Positions 7,335 to 14,810 of a DNA stretch of 39,691 nucleotides are shown piece after piece. The number at the start of each line of letters is the position of its first letter. Position 1 is the stretch's first letter. A program made the translations under genes and the position numbers. The notes beneath the pieces were generated by a model, which saw nothing but the letters and a program-made list of their open reading frames with translations, made no database searches and was not told the DNA's origin. The DNA comes from an uncultured Clostridia bacterium (GTDB taxonomy: Bacteria; Bacillota; Clostridia; Christensenellales; Borkfalkiaceae): the NCBI GenBank assembly GCA_947630325.1, contig CANRHB010000014.1, forward strand, positions 1 through 39,691. Direction: 5' to 3'.

Positions 7335-9746
7335 TCAGGCATAGATGGACTTCATCTCCGCAACATGGAGGCTGACGATCTGCGCGTCGCCCTCCGCGTA
7401 CAGGGAGAGTCCCATGCTGTTTCTGTCCTCGGGATAAAAGCGCGCCGTCACGGCTTTGTATCCGTCATAGAACGCCTCGGTAAGGGAGCGGTCAACATAG
7501 ATGTCGATCGTGACCGTATCGCCGAAGGTGTAGCTGTCATAGTTGTCGCTGGCGGTACTGAGCTTGCGTTCGCCGCCGAGGAGACTTGTCCCGAGCCTTC
7601 CGCTCTCGAAATTGCAGTAGAAGTCCGCATATTCCGTCGAGCCGTTGGTGCGGAGACGGACGCCGAAATTCTTCGCGCCGTTCTTCTTGACGGTGAGCTG
7701 AATGTGGAGCATGTCGCCCTTGACGGAGGAGAGCTTTTCGTTCGCCTCGGAAATTGTGAGGTTCTCCCCTTCCGCGAGCGTCTGTTTTTCGTACTTTTCA
7801 AGCGCCTTTACGGGGCGGATGCCGAGATCGAGCCCGTCGTCCCTGAGATAGATCTCCCTTGCAAGCCCCACGGTGTGCGCCCAGCCCGCGCTGTACTGCG
7901 CGTTGGGCTGCCGCTGGTCCTGCATGATGGAGAACATATACACCTTGCCCGAGACGGGGTCGATGAACGCCGAGGGACCCGTGAACACGTTGTTGCCGAA
8001 GTCAAAACGGCGGGGCGTCGGCTGGCCGTCCACAATGAAACTTGCGTCTGGCTCGAAACGATAGGTCGTCTGGTTGAAATTCCCCACGAAGTAGAAGATG
8101 TCGTTGTCCGCCTTGTCTGCGGGAGCGGGCGAGAAGGCAAAGAACCACTTTTCGATACTGCCGTCGTCGTTTTTGACGGGGAGCAAAATGGGAAGTTCCC
8201 AAGTAAGACCGAGGTCGGAGGGTTGATTTTTGATCTCGTACACCTGCCCTCGGTAGGTCCAATTCGTGAAACTGTCGTCCGTCGTCGTATAGAGGAGCGC
8301 GGTGCCGCCGTTCGTGTTGGTGGACGCGGAACAGATGAGCATGTACCATGTCCCTGCCGCCTTGTCCTGATAGACGAACGCGTCGCGGAAATCGCCGGCT
8401 TTCCCCTGCCCGGCCTTCTGCTTGATGGCGTATTCGTCCTCCACCACCCATTCGGTGAGGTTGGGATCGGAGGGGTCCTTGGGACGGGCAATGCCGATAT
8501 TCTGATTGCCGACGAGGCCGTCGCCCGAATCTCTCCAGCTGTCGTTGCCCGCCGTGAAGAAGAGCACGGGAACGCCGTCGGAATCGTAAGTGGAGCCGCC
8601 CGACCACACGCCGTCGGGAACGACCGTCCCCGCCGTGGGCGTGATGACTTCTTTGAGAGGCGTCCAATTCACCATGTCGTCGGAGACGAGGTGCCCCCAG
8701 CAGATGTTGCGGAAATAGGGACCGGTCAGATTGAACTGGAAGAACAGATGATATTTGCCAACGTCGCTCCCCTCGGGTTTGTAATAGATGGGCGCGTGCG
8801 GCTCGTTCATCCAATGCTGGTAGGGGCCGCCGTGATATTGCGGCTTATGATAGTCCTCGGTGAGGATGTTCTGAAGCCAAATGTCCTCGAAGGTGATCTC
8901 CGCAGGCTTTCCGTCTTTAAGGCAGCTTTCGTAGTAACTCTTGATGTTCTCGGCGGAGACGGCGGTCTTGTAGAATTTTACATCGTCCATCAGCCCCGAG
9001 ACAAAGTTGCAGTTGCCCGTCGCCGTGCTGAAACAGTGCGGATTTCTGCCGATGTAGAGGAAGTCGTCACAGCCCTCGATCGCGGCGTTTTCATAGACGA
9101 ACTTGCTTGCGATCTCCTCGCCGTTGAGGTACATTTTGATGGCGCCCGACGTGCCGTCGAAGGTCGCGGCGACGTGGTTCCACTCGTACTTGACAAGAGG
9201 ATGTCCGTCGTCCCACACCTTGATGAAGCGGTCGCCGAGCCCTACCTGAAAGCTCCATGCGCCGTGGCGCTGGTAGCCGAGCAGAAACCCTTGGTTTTGT
9301 TCCGCGTCGTACTGCGCCGCGATGCCCGTGAGATACTCGCTGTCGTTTTCCACGCCATTCGGATCGTCCCACTCGAACATGCGGGGTGCGACCCACGCCT
9401 CCACCGTAAAGGCTCCGCCTGAAATTTTGACGTCGTCATAGTGATAGCGGACGAAGTTGGAATAGCCGTCGAAGAGGAGGCTTCCCCCCACCGCGCCGCT
9501 CTCCCTCCACTGGGGGTCCTGCGGCTCGTCCTGATAGACGGGATCGTTGAACACATACTGTACCGTCGCGTCCTCTTGCTTGCCCGCCTCGTCCTTGACG
9601 GTATTGCCGCTCCCCTCGTCGAAGGTGAGATGAAGGAGCAAACTGTCCTTATCGGGGTCATTGTTCCCGCCGCAGGCCGCAAGCCCCGCCATAGAAAGCG
9701 CAAGCGCGGAGACGAGCAATACGGGAATGAGAATTTTTCTTTTCAT
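7335..9746 (-). CDS. Surface GH32-like lipoprotein with N-terminal LamG-like domain and altered nucleophile motif
   Basis: The 803-residue product carries a lipoprotein signal (lipobox LAAC, Cys25), a concanavalin/LamG-like domain (about 35-270, starting LLLHLTFDEGSG) and then a GH32 propeller (about 290-640) and beta-sandwich. The usual WMNDPNG motif is replaced by WMNEPHAP (312-319), which puts Glu315 where the nucleophile Asp normally stands. The RDP motif is FRDA with Asp455, and WELP with Glu517 stands where ECP is expected. The GH32 assignment rests on the ordered set of these motifs plus strings such as YHLFFQFN. It should sit on the cell surface and cut fructan chains before import, or bind them if inactive. 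It is translated after the permease gene with only 12 nt between them. Confidence 0.8.
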   Translation of the reverse strand: MKRKILIPVLLVSALALSMAGLAACGGNNDPDKDSLLLHLTFDEGSGNTVKDEAGKQEDATVQYVFNDPVYQDEPQDPQWRESGAVGGSLLFDGYSNFVRYHYDDVKISGGAFTVEAWVAPRMFEWDDPNGVENDSEYLTGIAAQYDAEQNQGFLLGYQRHGAWSFQVGLGDRFIKVWDDGHPLVKYEWNHVAATFDGTSGAIKMYLNGEEIASKFVYENAAIEGCDDFLYIGRNPHCFSTATGNCNFVSGLMDDVKFYKTAVSAENIKSYYESCLKDGKPAEITFEDIWLQNILTEDYHKPQYHGGPYQHWMNEPHAPIYYKPEGSDVGKYHLFFQFNLTGPYFRNICWGHLVSDDMVNWTPLKEVITPTAGTVVPDGVWSGGSTYDSDGVPVLFFTAGNDSWRDSGDGLVGNQNIGIARPKDPSDPNLTEWVVEDEYAIKQKAGQGKAGDFRDAFVYQDKAAGTWYMLICSASTNTNGGTALLYTTTDDSFTNWTYRGQVYEIKNQPSDLGLTWELPILLPVKNDDGSIEKWFFAFSPAPADKADNDIFYFVGNFNQTTYRFEPDASFIVDGQPTPRRFDFGNNVFTGPSAFIDPVSGKVYMFSIMQDQRQPNAQYSAGWAHTVGLAREIYLRDDGLDLGIRPVKALEKYEKQTLAEGENLTISEANEKLSSVKGDMLHIQLTVKKNGAKNFGVRLRTNGSTEYADFYCNFESGRLGTSLLGGERKLSTASDNYDSYTFGDTVTIDIYVDRSLTEAFYDGYKAVTARFYPEDRNSMGLSLYAEGDAQIVSLHVAEMKSIYA

Positions 9747-9758
9747 TTGAATCCTCCC

Positions 9759-10769
9759 TTATTTGAGACCGGAGAAGGATACCCCTTCCACGATATACCG
9801 CTGGCAGAAGATATACACGATGGCGATCGGGACGGTGGAAATGGTGAGCGCCGCCATGACCATGGAAGTATCCTTGGGTTGCACGTTGTTGACCTGTTGC
9901 AGGAATACCTGCAAGGGCATCATTTCCGCATTGGAGGCGAAGATGTACTGTGCAAAGACGTAATCGTTCCATGCGCCCATGAAGGTGAAGATCGCAACCG
10001 TTGCAAAGATCGCCTTGGAGAGCGGAATGATGATGACAAAGAAGGTCCTCAGCTTTCCTGCGCCATCGATCTCCGCCGCTTCTTCGAGTTCTTTGGGCAT
10101 TCCCACGAAGTAGGAACGGAACATGAAGATGTAGAAGGGACTGACGAGCCCGGGGATGAGATAGCCGATCACACGGGTGGCGGGAAGGAGCAGTCCGAGT
10201 TTGGTCAAGATGACGATCTGGGGAACGATGGACGTCTCCACAGGCACGAGAATGAGCAACAGCACAACGGTCGTGATGACGCCCGAGCCCGGGAATTTGA
10301 GCCGAGAGAGCGCATACGCCGCAAGCGAGTTAACGAGGAGCACCCCCGCGACCGTGATCGCGCAGTAGAGAATGCTGTTGAGAATGGCGCGTCCCATGAG
10401 ACTGCCGCCCGTTTCGGGGTTGACAAACGCCGTAAACGTGAACAAGTTTGCATACGACGCGAACCACTCTTTGATGTTCCCGGGGAGGAAGGTGCGCATC
10501 GAGGAGAGCTGTGCAACGAGCTCGGTGTTGGATTTCATGGAATTGACGATCATCCACCAGACGGGGAAGAGAAAGATGACGGCGAGCACGCTCATCCAAA
10601 AATACAGACAAACGCGCGCGGCGATCCGCTTCGCCGTCCACTTTTTCTTGGGCTTTGCGGCGAAAATTTTCTCCGCGCCGCCGAGTTCCTCCGTTTTCAC
10701 GGGATCGACCTGTTGTTCCACGACGTCTAAGACGGGAGTGCGTTTTTTCATGATCAATGTTGCAGACAT
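9759..10769 (-). CDS. Carbohydrate ABC transporter permease, MalG type
   Basis: The 336-residue membrane protein has a long charged N-terminus, about six transmembrane helices and the EAA loop (EAAEIDGAGKLRTFFVIIIPL) that contacts the ATPase. The C-terminus ends YIVEGVSFSGLK, very typical of MalG-type subunits (CUT1 family). The start at 10769 follows AGGGGGT at about 8 nt. It pairs with the permease encoded 15 nt upstream and with the binding protein at 11782. No ATPase gene is in the locus. Confidence 0.93.
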   Translation of the reverse strand: MSATLIMKKRTPVLDVVEQQVDPVKTEELGGAEKIFAAKPKKKWTAKRIAARVCLYFWMSVLAVIFLFPVWWMIVNSMKSNTELVAQLSSMRTFLPGNIKEWFASYANLFTFTAFVNPETGGSLMGRAILNSILYCAITVAGVLLVNSLAAYALSRLKFPGSGVITTVVLLLILVPVETSIVPQIVILTKLGLLLPATRVIGYLIPGLVSPFYIFMFRSYFVGMPKELEEAAEIDGAGKLRTFFVIIIPLSKAIFATVAIFTFMGAWNDYVFAQYIFASNAEMMPLQVFLQQVNNVQPKDTSMVMAALTISTVPIAIVYIFCQRYIVEGVSFSGLK

Positions 10770-10784
10770 TTTCGATACCCCCTA

Positions 10785-11792
10785 TCAGTCCTTGACGTCC
10801 ATGACCTTGCGGAGCGTGAGTGCGATCGTCGCAAGAAACACGGTGTAGACAAGCGCGATCGCGCTCGAATAGCCCACCTCGGAATAGGTAAGACCCTGTG
10901 TGTAGATGTACCAGCTCATCGTCATGGTCGTCTCTCTTCCGTTGACGTCTGCGGCCGCCTGAGGGGTCATGATCATGGGCTGCGTGATGAGACGGAAGGC
11001 GCCGATGAGCATGGTGACGAGCACGAAAGAGGTCGTGGGCAGAATGGCGGGCAGGGTGATATGTACGAACTGCTGCCACTTGTTTGCGCCGTCCAACGAC
11101 GCCGCCTCATAGAGAGCGGGCTCGATGTTTTTCAGCCCAGAAAGGAAGATGAGCATCTGATACCCCGCGCCCTGCCAGACGGACACGATGACAATGGCGT
11201 ACATTCCGTAGTCGGAGCCCAAAAAGTTCTTGGGATCCTTCATGCCCATACTCATGAGAAGCCCGTTGAAGAGCCCCTCCTGCTCGTTGAGAAGGTTCAT
11301 CCAAAGGAAGGAAGTGACCGCGAGCGAGAGCATGACGGGGCAGAAATATGCCCAGCGGTAGAAGGTGTTGCCCTTAACGTCCTTATTGAGCAGAAGCGCA
11401 AGCCCGAGCGCGATGCCGAGTTGCAACGGCACTGCAATGACAACAAAGAGACAGGTGTTTCCGAGCGCATTCCACATTTTGGGGTCGGTGAACACCGTGC
11501 CGAAGTTGGCGAAATTGTTCCACTTTGCCGTGCTGAGATTGAGCAGATATGCATCCGTAAACGCATAGGAGAGGGAAACGACGATCGGTGCGATCACGAA
11601 GATGATCCCGAGGATCAGGGCGGGAGCCAAAAACCCGAGACCGATGAGCGAGTCGATGAGCCGATAGTCCTTTCCGAAGAGGCGGAAATGACGGTTGGGA
11701 CTTTTGCGCTTACGCTCCCCCGCCGTGCTGTTTTCCGCAGGGGCGGGCAATATGCTGCCCGCCTCTTGGACTTGCTTTGAATCAGTCAACAC
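10785..11792 (-). CDS. Carbohydrate ABC transporter permease, MalF type
   Basis: The protein (about 335 residues) has six transmembrane helices and the EAA loop EAASLDGANKWQQFVHITLP. A long frame extends to 11876, but the start is placed at GTG 11792, or TTG 11789. GAGGCG stands about 6 nt before the GTG, and either choice gives the short overlap with the binding-protein gene expected of coupled translation. The N-terminal 45 residues are hydrophilic and cytoplasmic. The subunit forms the membrane channel with the MalG-type partner for import of fructo-oligosaccharides, judged from the GH32 and fructokinase neighbours. Confidence 0.88.
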   Translation of the reverse strand: MLTDSKQVQEAGSILPAPAENSTAGERKRKSPNRHFRLFGKDYRLIDSLIGLGFLAPALILGIIFVIAPIVVSLSYAFTDAYLLNLSTAKWNNFANFGTVFTDPKMWNALGNTCLFVVIAVPLQLGIALGLALLLNKDVKGNTFYRWAYFCPVMLSLAVTSFLWMNLLNEQEGLFNGLLMSMGMKDPKNFLGSDYGMYAIVIVSVWQGAGYQMLIFLSGLKNIEPALYEAASLDGANKWQQFVHITLPAILPTTSFVLVTMLIGAFRLITQPMIMTPQAAADVNGRETTMTMSWYIYTQGLTYSEVGYSSAIALVYTVFLATIALTLRKVMDVKD

Positions 11793-13125
11793 CGTTCGCC
11801 TCTTGCTCGATATAACTTCTGAGGTCGAACTGCGCCTCTCCCGCATGGCTGTTGATGTAGTCGATGATCTTTGCATAGGCGTCGCGGAGCTTGTTGTAGT
11901 TCGTCAGCTTCGGACGCGCCTTTGCCGTGTCGGTAAGCAATGTAGCAAACGACTTCAAAGCACCGCTGTTGAAATCTTCCGCCGCATCGAGCACGGATTT
12001 ATGGGTGGGGAAGGTGCCGATGCTGTCATAGAGCAGTTCGCTCGCCTCCGCGCCCGTGAGGAATTTCACGACCTGCGCCGCGGCGTCCACATCCCTTGCC
12101 GCCTTGGTCACCGCAAAGCCCCAGCTACCGCAGGGAGTTGCGACCGTCCCCTTTCCGTTTGCGTCCTCGTAGACGGGATAGGGCATGACGTCGTATTTGT
12201 CCTCAAAATCTTTGTAGTTCTTGGAAATGGTGCGGGTGAGCCACGGTCCGAACACCTGGAAGGCGATCTCCCCTGCGGGGAACGCGTTCTCGTTGGTACC
12301 CGTGTAGATCCACGAGTCGGTATCCGATTTGCTCTGCTGCACAAAATCGGTGAGCATATTGAGCCCTGCAAGAGATTTATCGGAAGTGAGGCTTGCCTTG
12401 ACTTTGCCGTCGGCTCCCGCAAATTCACCGCCTGCCGAATAGATGAGCGGCGAGTGCAAATACATGAGCCCCTCGTTTCCGCCGAAGCCCAAGCTCAGCT
12501 GGACGCGGTAAGGCTCCCCTGCCGCTTTGAGCTTTTTCACGGCGTTTGCAAGGTCCTTCCAGCTCCACGGATTTTCCGCAGTGCCGGGGGTGAGCCCCAC
12601 TTTTGCGAGGAGTTCTTTATTATAGTAAAGACCGCCGGGTGCGTCCGCTCCCGAGAGCGCGTACAGCTTGCCCTCGTATGTAGACTGCTCGATGACGCTG
12701 TCCACATAGTCCGCCTTCTCCTCTGCGGTGATGTAGTCGTCGATGGGAACGATGACGCTCGAACGGCTGTTGGCATAGTAGGCAACGTAGGGAGCGTCGA
12801 GCGCGAACACGTCGGGAAGCCCCGCGCCTCCGCCCATGGACATCTCGGAGTTGATCGCTGTTTGCAGCTGGTCGGAATTGCTCTTGAACTCGATCTTCAT
12901 CACGATGTCCTTGCCGTCCTTCGTCTTGTAGTCGGCTTCGTTGAAAAGTTCTTCGATTGCCTTGTACGTCTTGCCTTCGTCCTCTGTCTGCGATTTGTGG
13001 AGCCAGACTTTTACCGTCTTGGTCGTCCCCGTATCGCCGCCGTTTTCCTCGCCGCACGCCGAGAATGTCGCCGCCATCGTGACGCCCATCACTGCCGCAA
13101 GAAGGATCGCCCCTGCTTTTTTCAT
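11782..13125 (-). CDS. ABC transporter sugar-binding lipoprotein
   Basis: The 447-residue protein has a lipoprotein signal (lipobox FSAC, Cys24) and the features of the family 1 extracellular solute-binding proteins: VKVWLHKSQTEDEGKTYKAI near the start of the mature part, a mid-region with GGLYYNKELLAKVGL, and a GSWGFAVTKAA strand. It is the first gene of the operon, behind a near-perfect AGGAGG site (13132-13137). It captures the sugar outside the membrane and delivers it to the two permeases. The substrate is inferred to be fructo-oligosaccharide or a related fructoside. Confidence 0.93.
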   Translation of the reverse strand: MKKAGAILLAAVMGVTMAATFSACGEENGGDTGTTKTVKVWLHKSQTEDEGKTYKAIEELFNEADYKTKDGKDIVMKIEFKSNSDQLQTAINSEMSMGGGAGLPDVFALDAPYVAYYANSRSSVIVPIDDYITAEEKADYVDSVIEQSTYEGKLYALSGADAPGGLYYNKELLAKVGLTPGTAENPWSWKDLANAVKKLKAAGEPYRVQLSLGFGGNEGLMYLHSPLIYSAGGEFAGADGKVKASLTSDKSLAGLNMLTDFVQQSKSDTDSWIYTGTNENAFPAGEIAFQVFGPWLTRTISKNYKDFEDKYDVMPYPVYEDANGKGTVATPCGSWGFAVTKAARDVDAAAQVVKFLTGAEASELLYDSIGTFPTHKSVLDAAEDFNSGALKSFATLLTDTAKARPKLTNYNKLRDAYAKIIDYINSHAGEAQFDLRSYIEQEANGVD

Positions 13126-13157
13126 AATTTACCTCCTAATATTTTTTGCCTTATTCT

Positions 13158-13173
13158 TTGGAAACGTTTCCAA
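13158..13173 (-). promoter_or_regulatory. LacI-type operator O1 (perfect palindrome)
   Basis: TTGGAAACGTTTCCAA is a perfect 16-bp palindrome with the CG centre typical of LacI/GalR sites. It lies in the 5' leader of the transporter operon, centred 33 bp (about three helical turns) from O2. Confidence 0.85.
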
Positions 13174-13190
13174 CTATGTCCAAAAAATAA

Positions 13191-13206
13191 ATGGAACCGT
13201 TTCCAA
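13191..13206 (-). promoter_or_regulatory. LacI-type operator O2 over the transcription start
   Basis: ATGGAACCGTTTCCAA matches O1 in 14 of 16 positions. It covers roughly +2 to +17 relative to the start site predicted from the promoter at 13215-13243, an ideal position for steric repression. Confidence 0.82.
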
Positions 13207-13214
13207 TCAAGCAC

Positions 13215-13243
13215 AGTATAGCACGCTGATTGTGTCTTGTCAA
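13215..13243 (-). promoter_or_regulatory. Main promoter of the fructan transport operon
   Basis: A perfect TTGACA (13238-13243), a 17-bp spacer and TATACT (13215-13220) on the minus strand predict transcription starting near 13208, just in front of operator O2. Confidence 0.88.
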
Positions 13244-13290
13244 CAGTTTTGGAGAAAATTTTTCAAAAAAACACAAAAATTTTTTTGAGA

Positions 13291-13319
13291 AAAACAAAAG
13301 AGCGCTCTGAGAAGCGCCC
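13291..13319 (-). terminator. Intrinsic terminator between the two operator-bearing promoters
   Basis: On the minus strand GGGCGCT (13313-13319) pairs with AGCGCTC (13300-13306) around a TCTCAG loop, followed by a CTTTTGTTTTTCTC tail. It should stop transcripts from the distal promoter at 13383-13411 before they reach the transporter operon. Confidence 0.7.
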
Positions 13320-13376
13320 TTTTCGGAAACTTTTTTATGACTTTTTAGGGGGAAGTTTGTCATGGAACCGTTTCCA
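13291..13376 (-). ncRNA. Candidate short RNA from the distal LacI-controlled promoter
   Basis: Transcription from the promoter at 13383-13411 should begin near 13376 and end at the terminator at 13291-13319, giving an RNA of about 85 nt. I see no convincing coding sequence with a binding site in it. It could be a regulatory RNA, or a leader remnant of a deleted or rearranged gene. This is inference from the arrangement of signals only. Confidence 0.35.
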
Positions 13377-13377
13377 T
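13362..13377 (-). promoter_or_regulatory. LacI-type operator O3 at the distal promoter
   Basis: ATGGAACCGTTTCCAT is a near-palindrome closely matching O2. It begins just downstream of the -10 box of the distal promoter, the same geometry as O2 at the main promoter. Confidence 0.78.
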
Positions 13378-13382
13378 AATCT

Positions 13383-13411
13383 ATCTTATCACGTTTTCCT
13401 CCCCTTGTCAA
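13383..13411 (-). promoter_or_regulatory. Distal promoter upstream of the fructan operon
   Basis: TTGACA (13406-13411), 17 bp, then TAAGAT (13383-13388) on the minus strand. The -35 box and spacing are ideal and the -10 box is moderate. It is followed by O3 and by a terminator, so it may drive only a short RNA. Confidence 0.6.
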
Positions 13412-13486
13412 CTGTTTAGCGTAAATTTTTCAAAAAAATTTTGACGGGCATTTATTCCGTCGCCGACGAACGTCTACGCCGCCATT

Positions 13487-13594
13487 TCAATCGTTTCGAT
13501 CCGCGTCATAGGTACCTCCCGACACATATAGTTTATACCAAAATTTGGTATGAATTTTGTTAATATTATCAAGTAATATCTTTTTATCTTCCAT
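13487..13594 (-). pseudogene. Short reading frame resembling the N-terminus of DUF3781 proteins
   Basis: A 35-codon frame begins with an ATG after AAAGGAAAG, 25 nt downstream of the lipoprotein gene at 13620. Its first residues, MEDKKILLDNINKIHT, resemble from memory the opening of DUF3781 proteins (LLENIDKIHTTELG...). After that point similarity stops and the frame closes, so this looks like a truncated remnant, though it could be a genuine microprotein. It contains the 17-bp inverted repeat ATACCAAAATTTGGTAT (13535-13551), which may be part of the break. Confidence 0.35.
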
Positions 13595-13619
13595 TCTTTC
13601 CTTTCCACTTAATTGAAAT

Positions 13620-14042
13620 TTATTTCTCTGATTTTTCCAAAACGAACGAAAAACTGCCGTCGTTGCATTTACCGTCTGATTCAATGATGATATAAATCGT
13701 TTTATTGCCTGTAAAAGTTTCGGTTTTACCATCAACAGAACCGTCGGTTTCAATGTCAAATAAGTTCAGCTTTTCATCATTATAATCATAGGAAACTTTT
13801 ATATTTCCTTCTCCCAATGTCGCTTCATAAGTTATAAAAACCTCGTCTGCGTCATTGTTTTTCAATTTTATTACGTATGTTCCGCTAAAACTATCAAATG
13901 AACCGGACGCTTTATTTGAGGTATTTTCCCTTACCATCAGCATAGCACTATAATGGCTTACATATTTATCTCCGCAAGCAGATAATGCAAAACATAATAT
14001 CAATGTTACCGTTGCAATGATTATACTTACAAATTTTTTCAT
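13620..14042 (-). CDS. Small orphan lipoprotein, unknown function
   Basis: The 140-residue product has a signal peptide with a lipobox LSAC (cysteine near residue 23). The mature domain is predicted to be beta-rich (SGTYVIKLKN, VFITYEATLGEGNIKVSYDY, ETFTGNKTIYIIIESDGKC). I recognise no family. The gene is AT-rich compared with the flanking sugar locus. A GGAGAAG-type binding site precedes the start. Its promoter region (14082-14110) copies that of the lipoprotein gene at 266 across about 70 bp, including part of the leader. It may be co-transcribed with the short frame at 13487. Confidence 0.68.
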   Translation of the reverse strand: MKKFVSIIIATVTLILCFALSACGDKYVSHYSAMLMVRENTSNKASGSFDSFSGTYVIKLKNNDADEVFITYEATLGEGNIKVSYDYNDEKLNLFDIETDGSVDGKTETFTGNKTIYIIIESDGKCNDGSFSFVLEKSEK

Positions 14043-14081
14043 AATTCACTTCTCCACTAAATTCCTGTTTATAATAATGTG

Positions 14082-14110
14082 ATTATAGCATAGAACCGCA
14101 AATAAATCAA
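14082..14110 (-). promoter_or_regulatory. Promoter of small lipoprotein gene (shared promoter copy 2)
   Basis: TTGATT (14105-14110), 17 bp and TATAAT (14082-14087) on the minus strand. Spacer identical to the copies at 822-850 and 14739-14767, with the identity continuing upstream into a GCTTGGACTTG-type element. Confidence 0.8.
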
Positions 14111-14141
14111 GTCCAAGCGGGGCAAAAAATCAAATGGCACT

Positions 14142-14445
14142 CTGGCGGGCGTTGCCCACCCCCTTTGTCCCCCTCCCGAGGAGGGAGTTGCGTTTTTGCG
14201 CTCAAAGCGTCATGCTGAGCCGAAATGTATTTACGCAGTCCGTTTTAGCAAATCCGCGAAGGCATCTTGGTACGTTTGGGTTTGGTTTTAAGCAAACTTG
14301 GACGTAGCAAGATTCCCTCGGGGACTGTCCATGTCGAACTTCGTTAGTACTTATACGGCTCGGAATGACGCACGGGAGTTACGGGGCGGAATGCCGTAAA
14401 TAGAACACGCCCCACCCCCTTAGTCCCCCTCCATTGGAGGGGGTA
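14142..14445. repeat. Gene-free stretch built from intergenic repeat modules
   Basis: No gene is visible between 14043 and 14507. The stretch has a CCCTCCCGAGGAGGG palindrome near 14172, a middle section bounded by GCGTCATGCTGAGCCG (near 14207) and CGGCTCGGAATGACGC (near 14358) that form a long-range inverted repeat, and a CCCCCTCCATTGGAGGGGG hairpin ending near 14445. The last hairpin recurs at 14826-14841 and in the tandem units to the right. Confidence 0.65.
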
Positions 14446-14462
14446 AAATTAAATTGTTCCGA

Positions 14463-14491
14463 AAAAGCGAGGACAAACCGCCCTCGCTTTT
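14463..14491 (-). terminator. Terminator of the small membrane protein gene
   Basis: A 10-bp stem (AAAAGCGAGG at 14463-14472 with CCTCGCTTTT at 14482-14491) followed on the minus strand by CTTTTTC. The core is the same as in the terminator at 222-253. Confidence 0.8.
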
Positions 14492-14507
14492 CTTGCTAAA
14501 TTGAAAT

Positions 14508-14705
14508 TTATTCTTTCGGGTTCTTCATAAATGCAAGAACGATCTGCACGACACCTGCAACGATCAGAACAACTGCAAGAACAGATACAAGTGGAAGCGA
14601 TATGGAATAATAATTATCCAAATCGTAAATGAATGCAACGACGCAGATAAGTAAAATTCCGATGATCGCCTCAATACTACCCATCAGATAAAGTAATTTT
14701 TTCAT
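14508..14705 (-). CDS. Small two-helix membrane protein, unknown function
   Basis: The 65-residue product has two hydrophobic helices (about residues 5-26 and 36-59) joined by a short acidic-aromatic loop (YDLDNYYS) and ends in a charged tail. No family is recognised. A GGAGCATCA sequence upstream of the ATG serves as binding site. It has the third copy of the shared promoter (14739-14767) and a terminator like that of the gene at 266, so promoter, small envelope gene and terminator behave as a unit. Confidence 0.65.
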   Translation of the reverse strand: MKKLLYLMGSIEAIIGILLICVVAFIYDLDNYYSISLPLVSVLAVVLIVAGVVQIVLAFMKNPKE

Positions 14706-14738
14706 TGATGCTCCTACAAATTCCGATTTATTGCTTTG

Positions 14739-14767
14739 ATTATAGCATAGAACCGCAAATAAATCAA
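14739..14767 (-). promoter_or_regulatory. Promoter of small membrane protein gene (shared promoter copy 3)
   Basis: TTGATT (14762-14767), 17 bp and TATAAT (14739-14744) on the minus strand, with the same spacer as copies 1 and 2. The leader to the start codon is shorter than in the other two. Confidence 0.8.
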
Positions 14768-14810
14768 GTCCAAACGTGACAAAAAATCAAATGGCAGTCT
14801 GGCGGGTGTC

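Noticed and set aside
7263..9422. 719-codon open frame opposite the GH32 lipoprotein gene
   Set aside because: Shadow of a gene with three recognisable GH32 motifs on the other strand.
13151..13411. 86-codon minus-strand frame across the operator region
   Set aside because: It contains two promoters, three operators and a terminator, and its composition is that of AT-rich control DNA.
13441..13520. FVGDGIN-like string resembling P-type ATPases downstream of the DUF3781-like frame
   Set aside because: Too short, after a stop codon, and without any further ATPase motif; chance is the simplest explanation.
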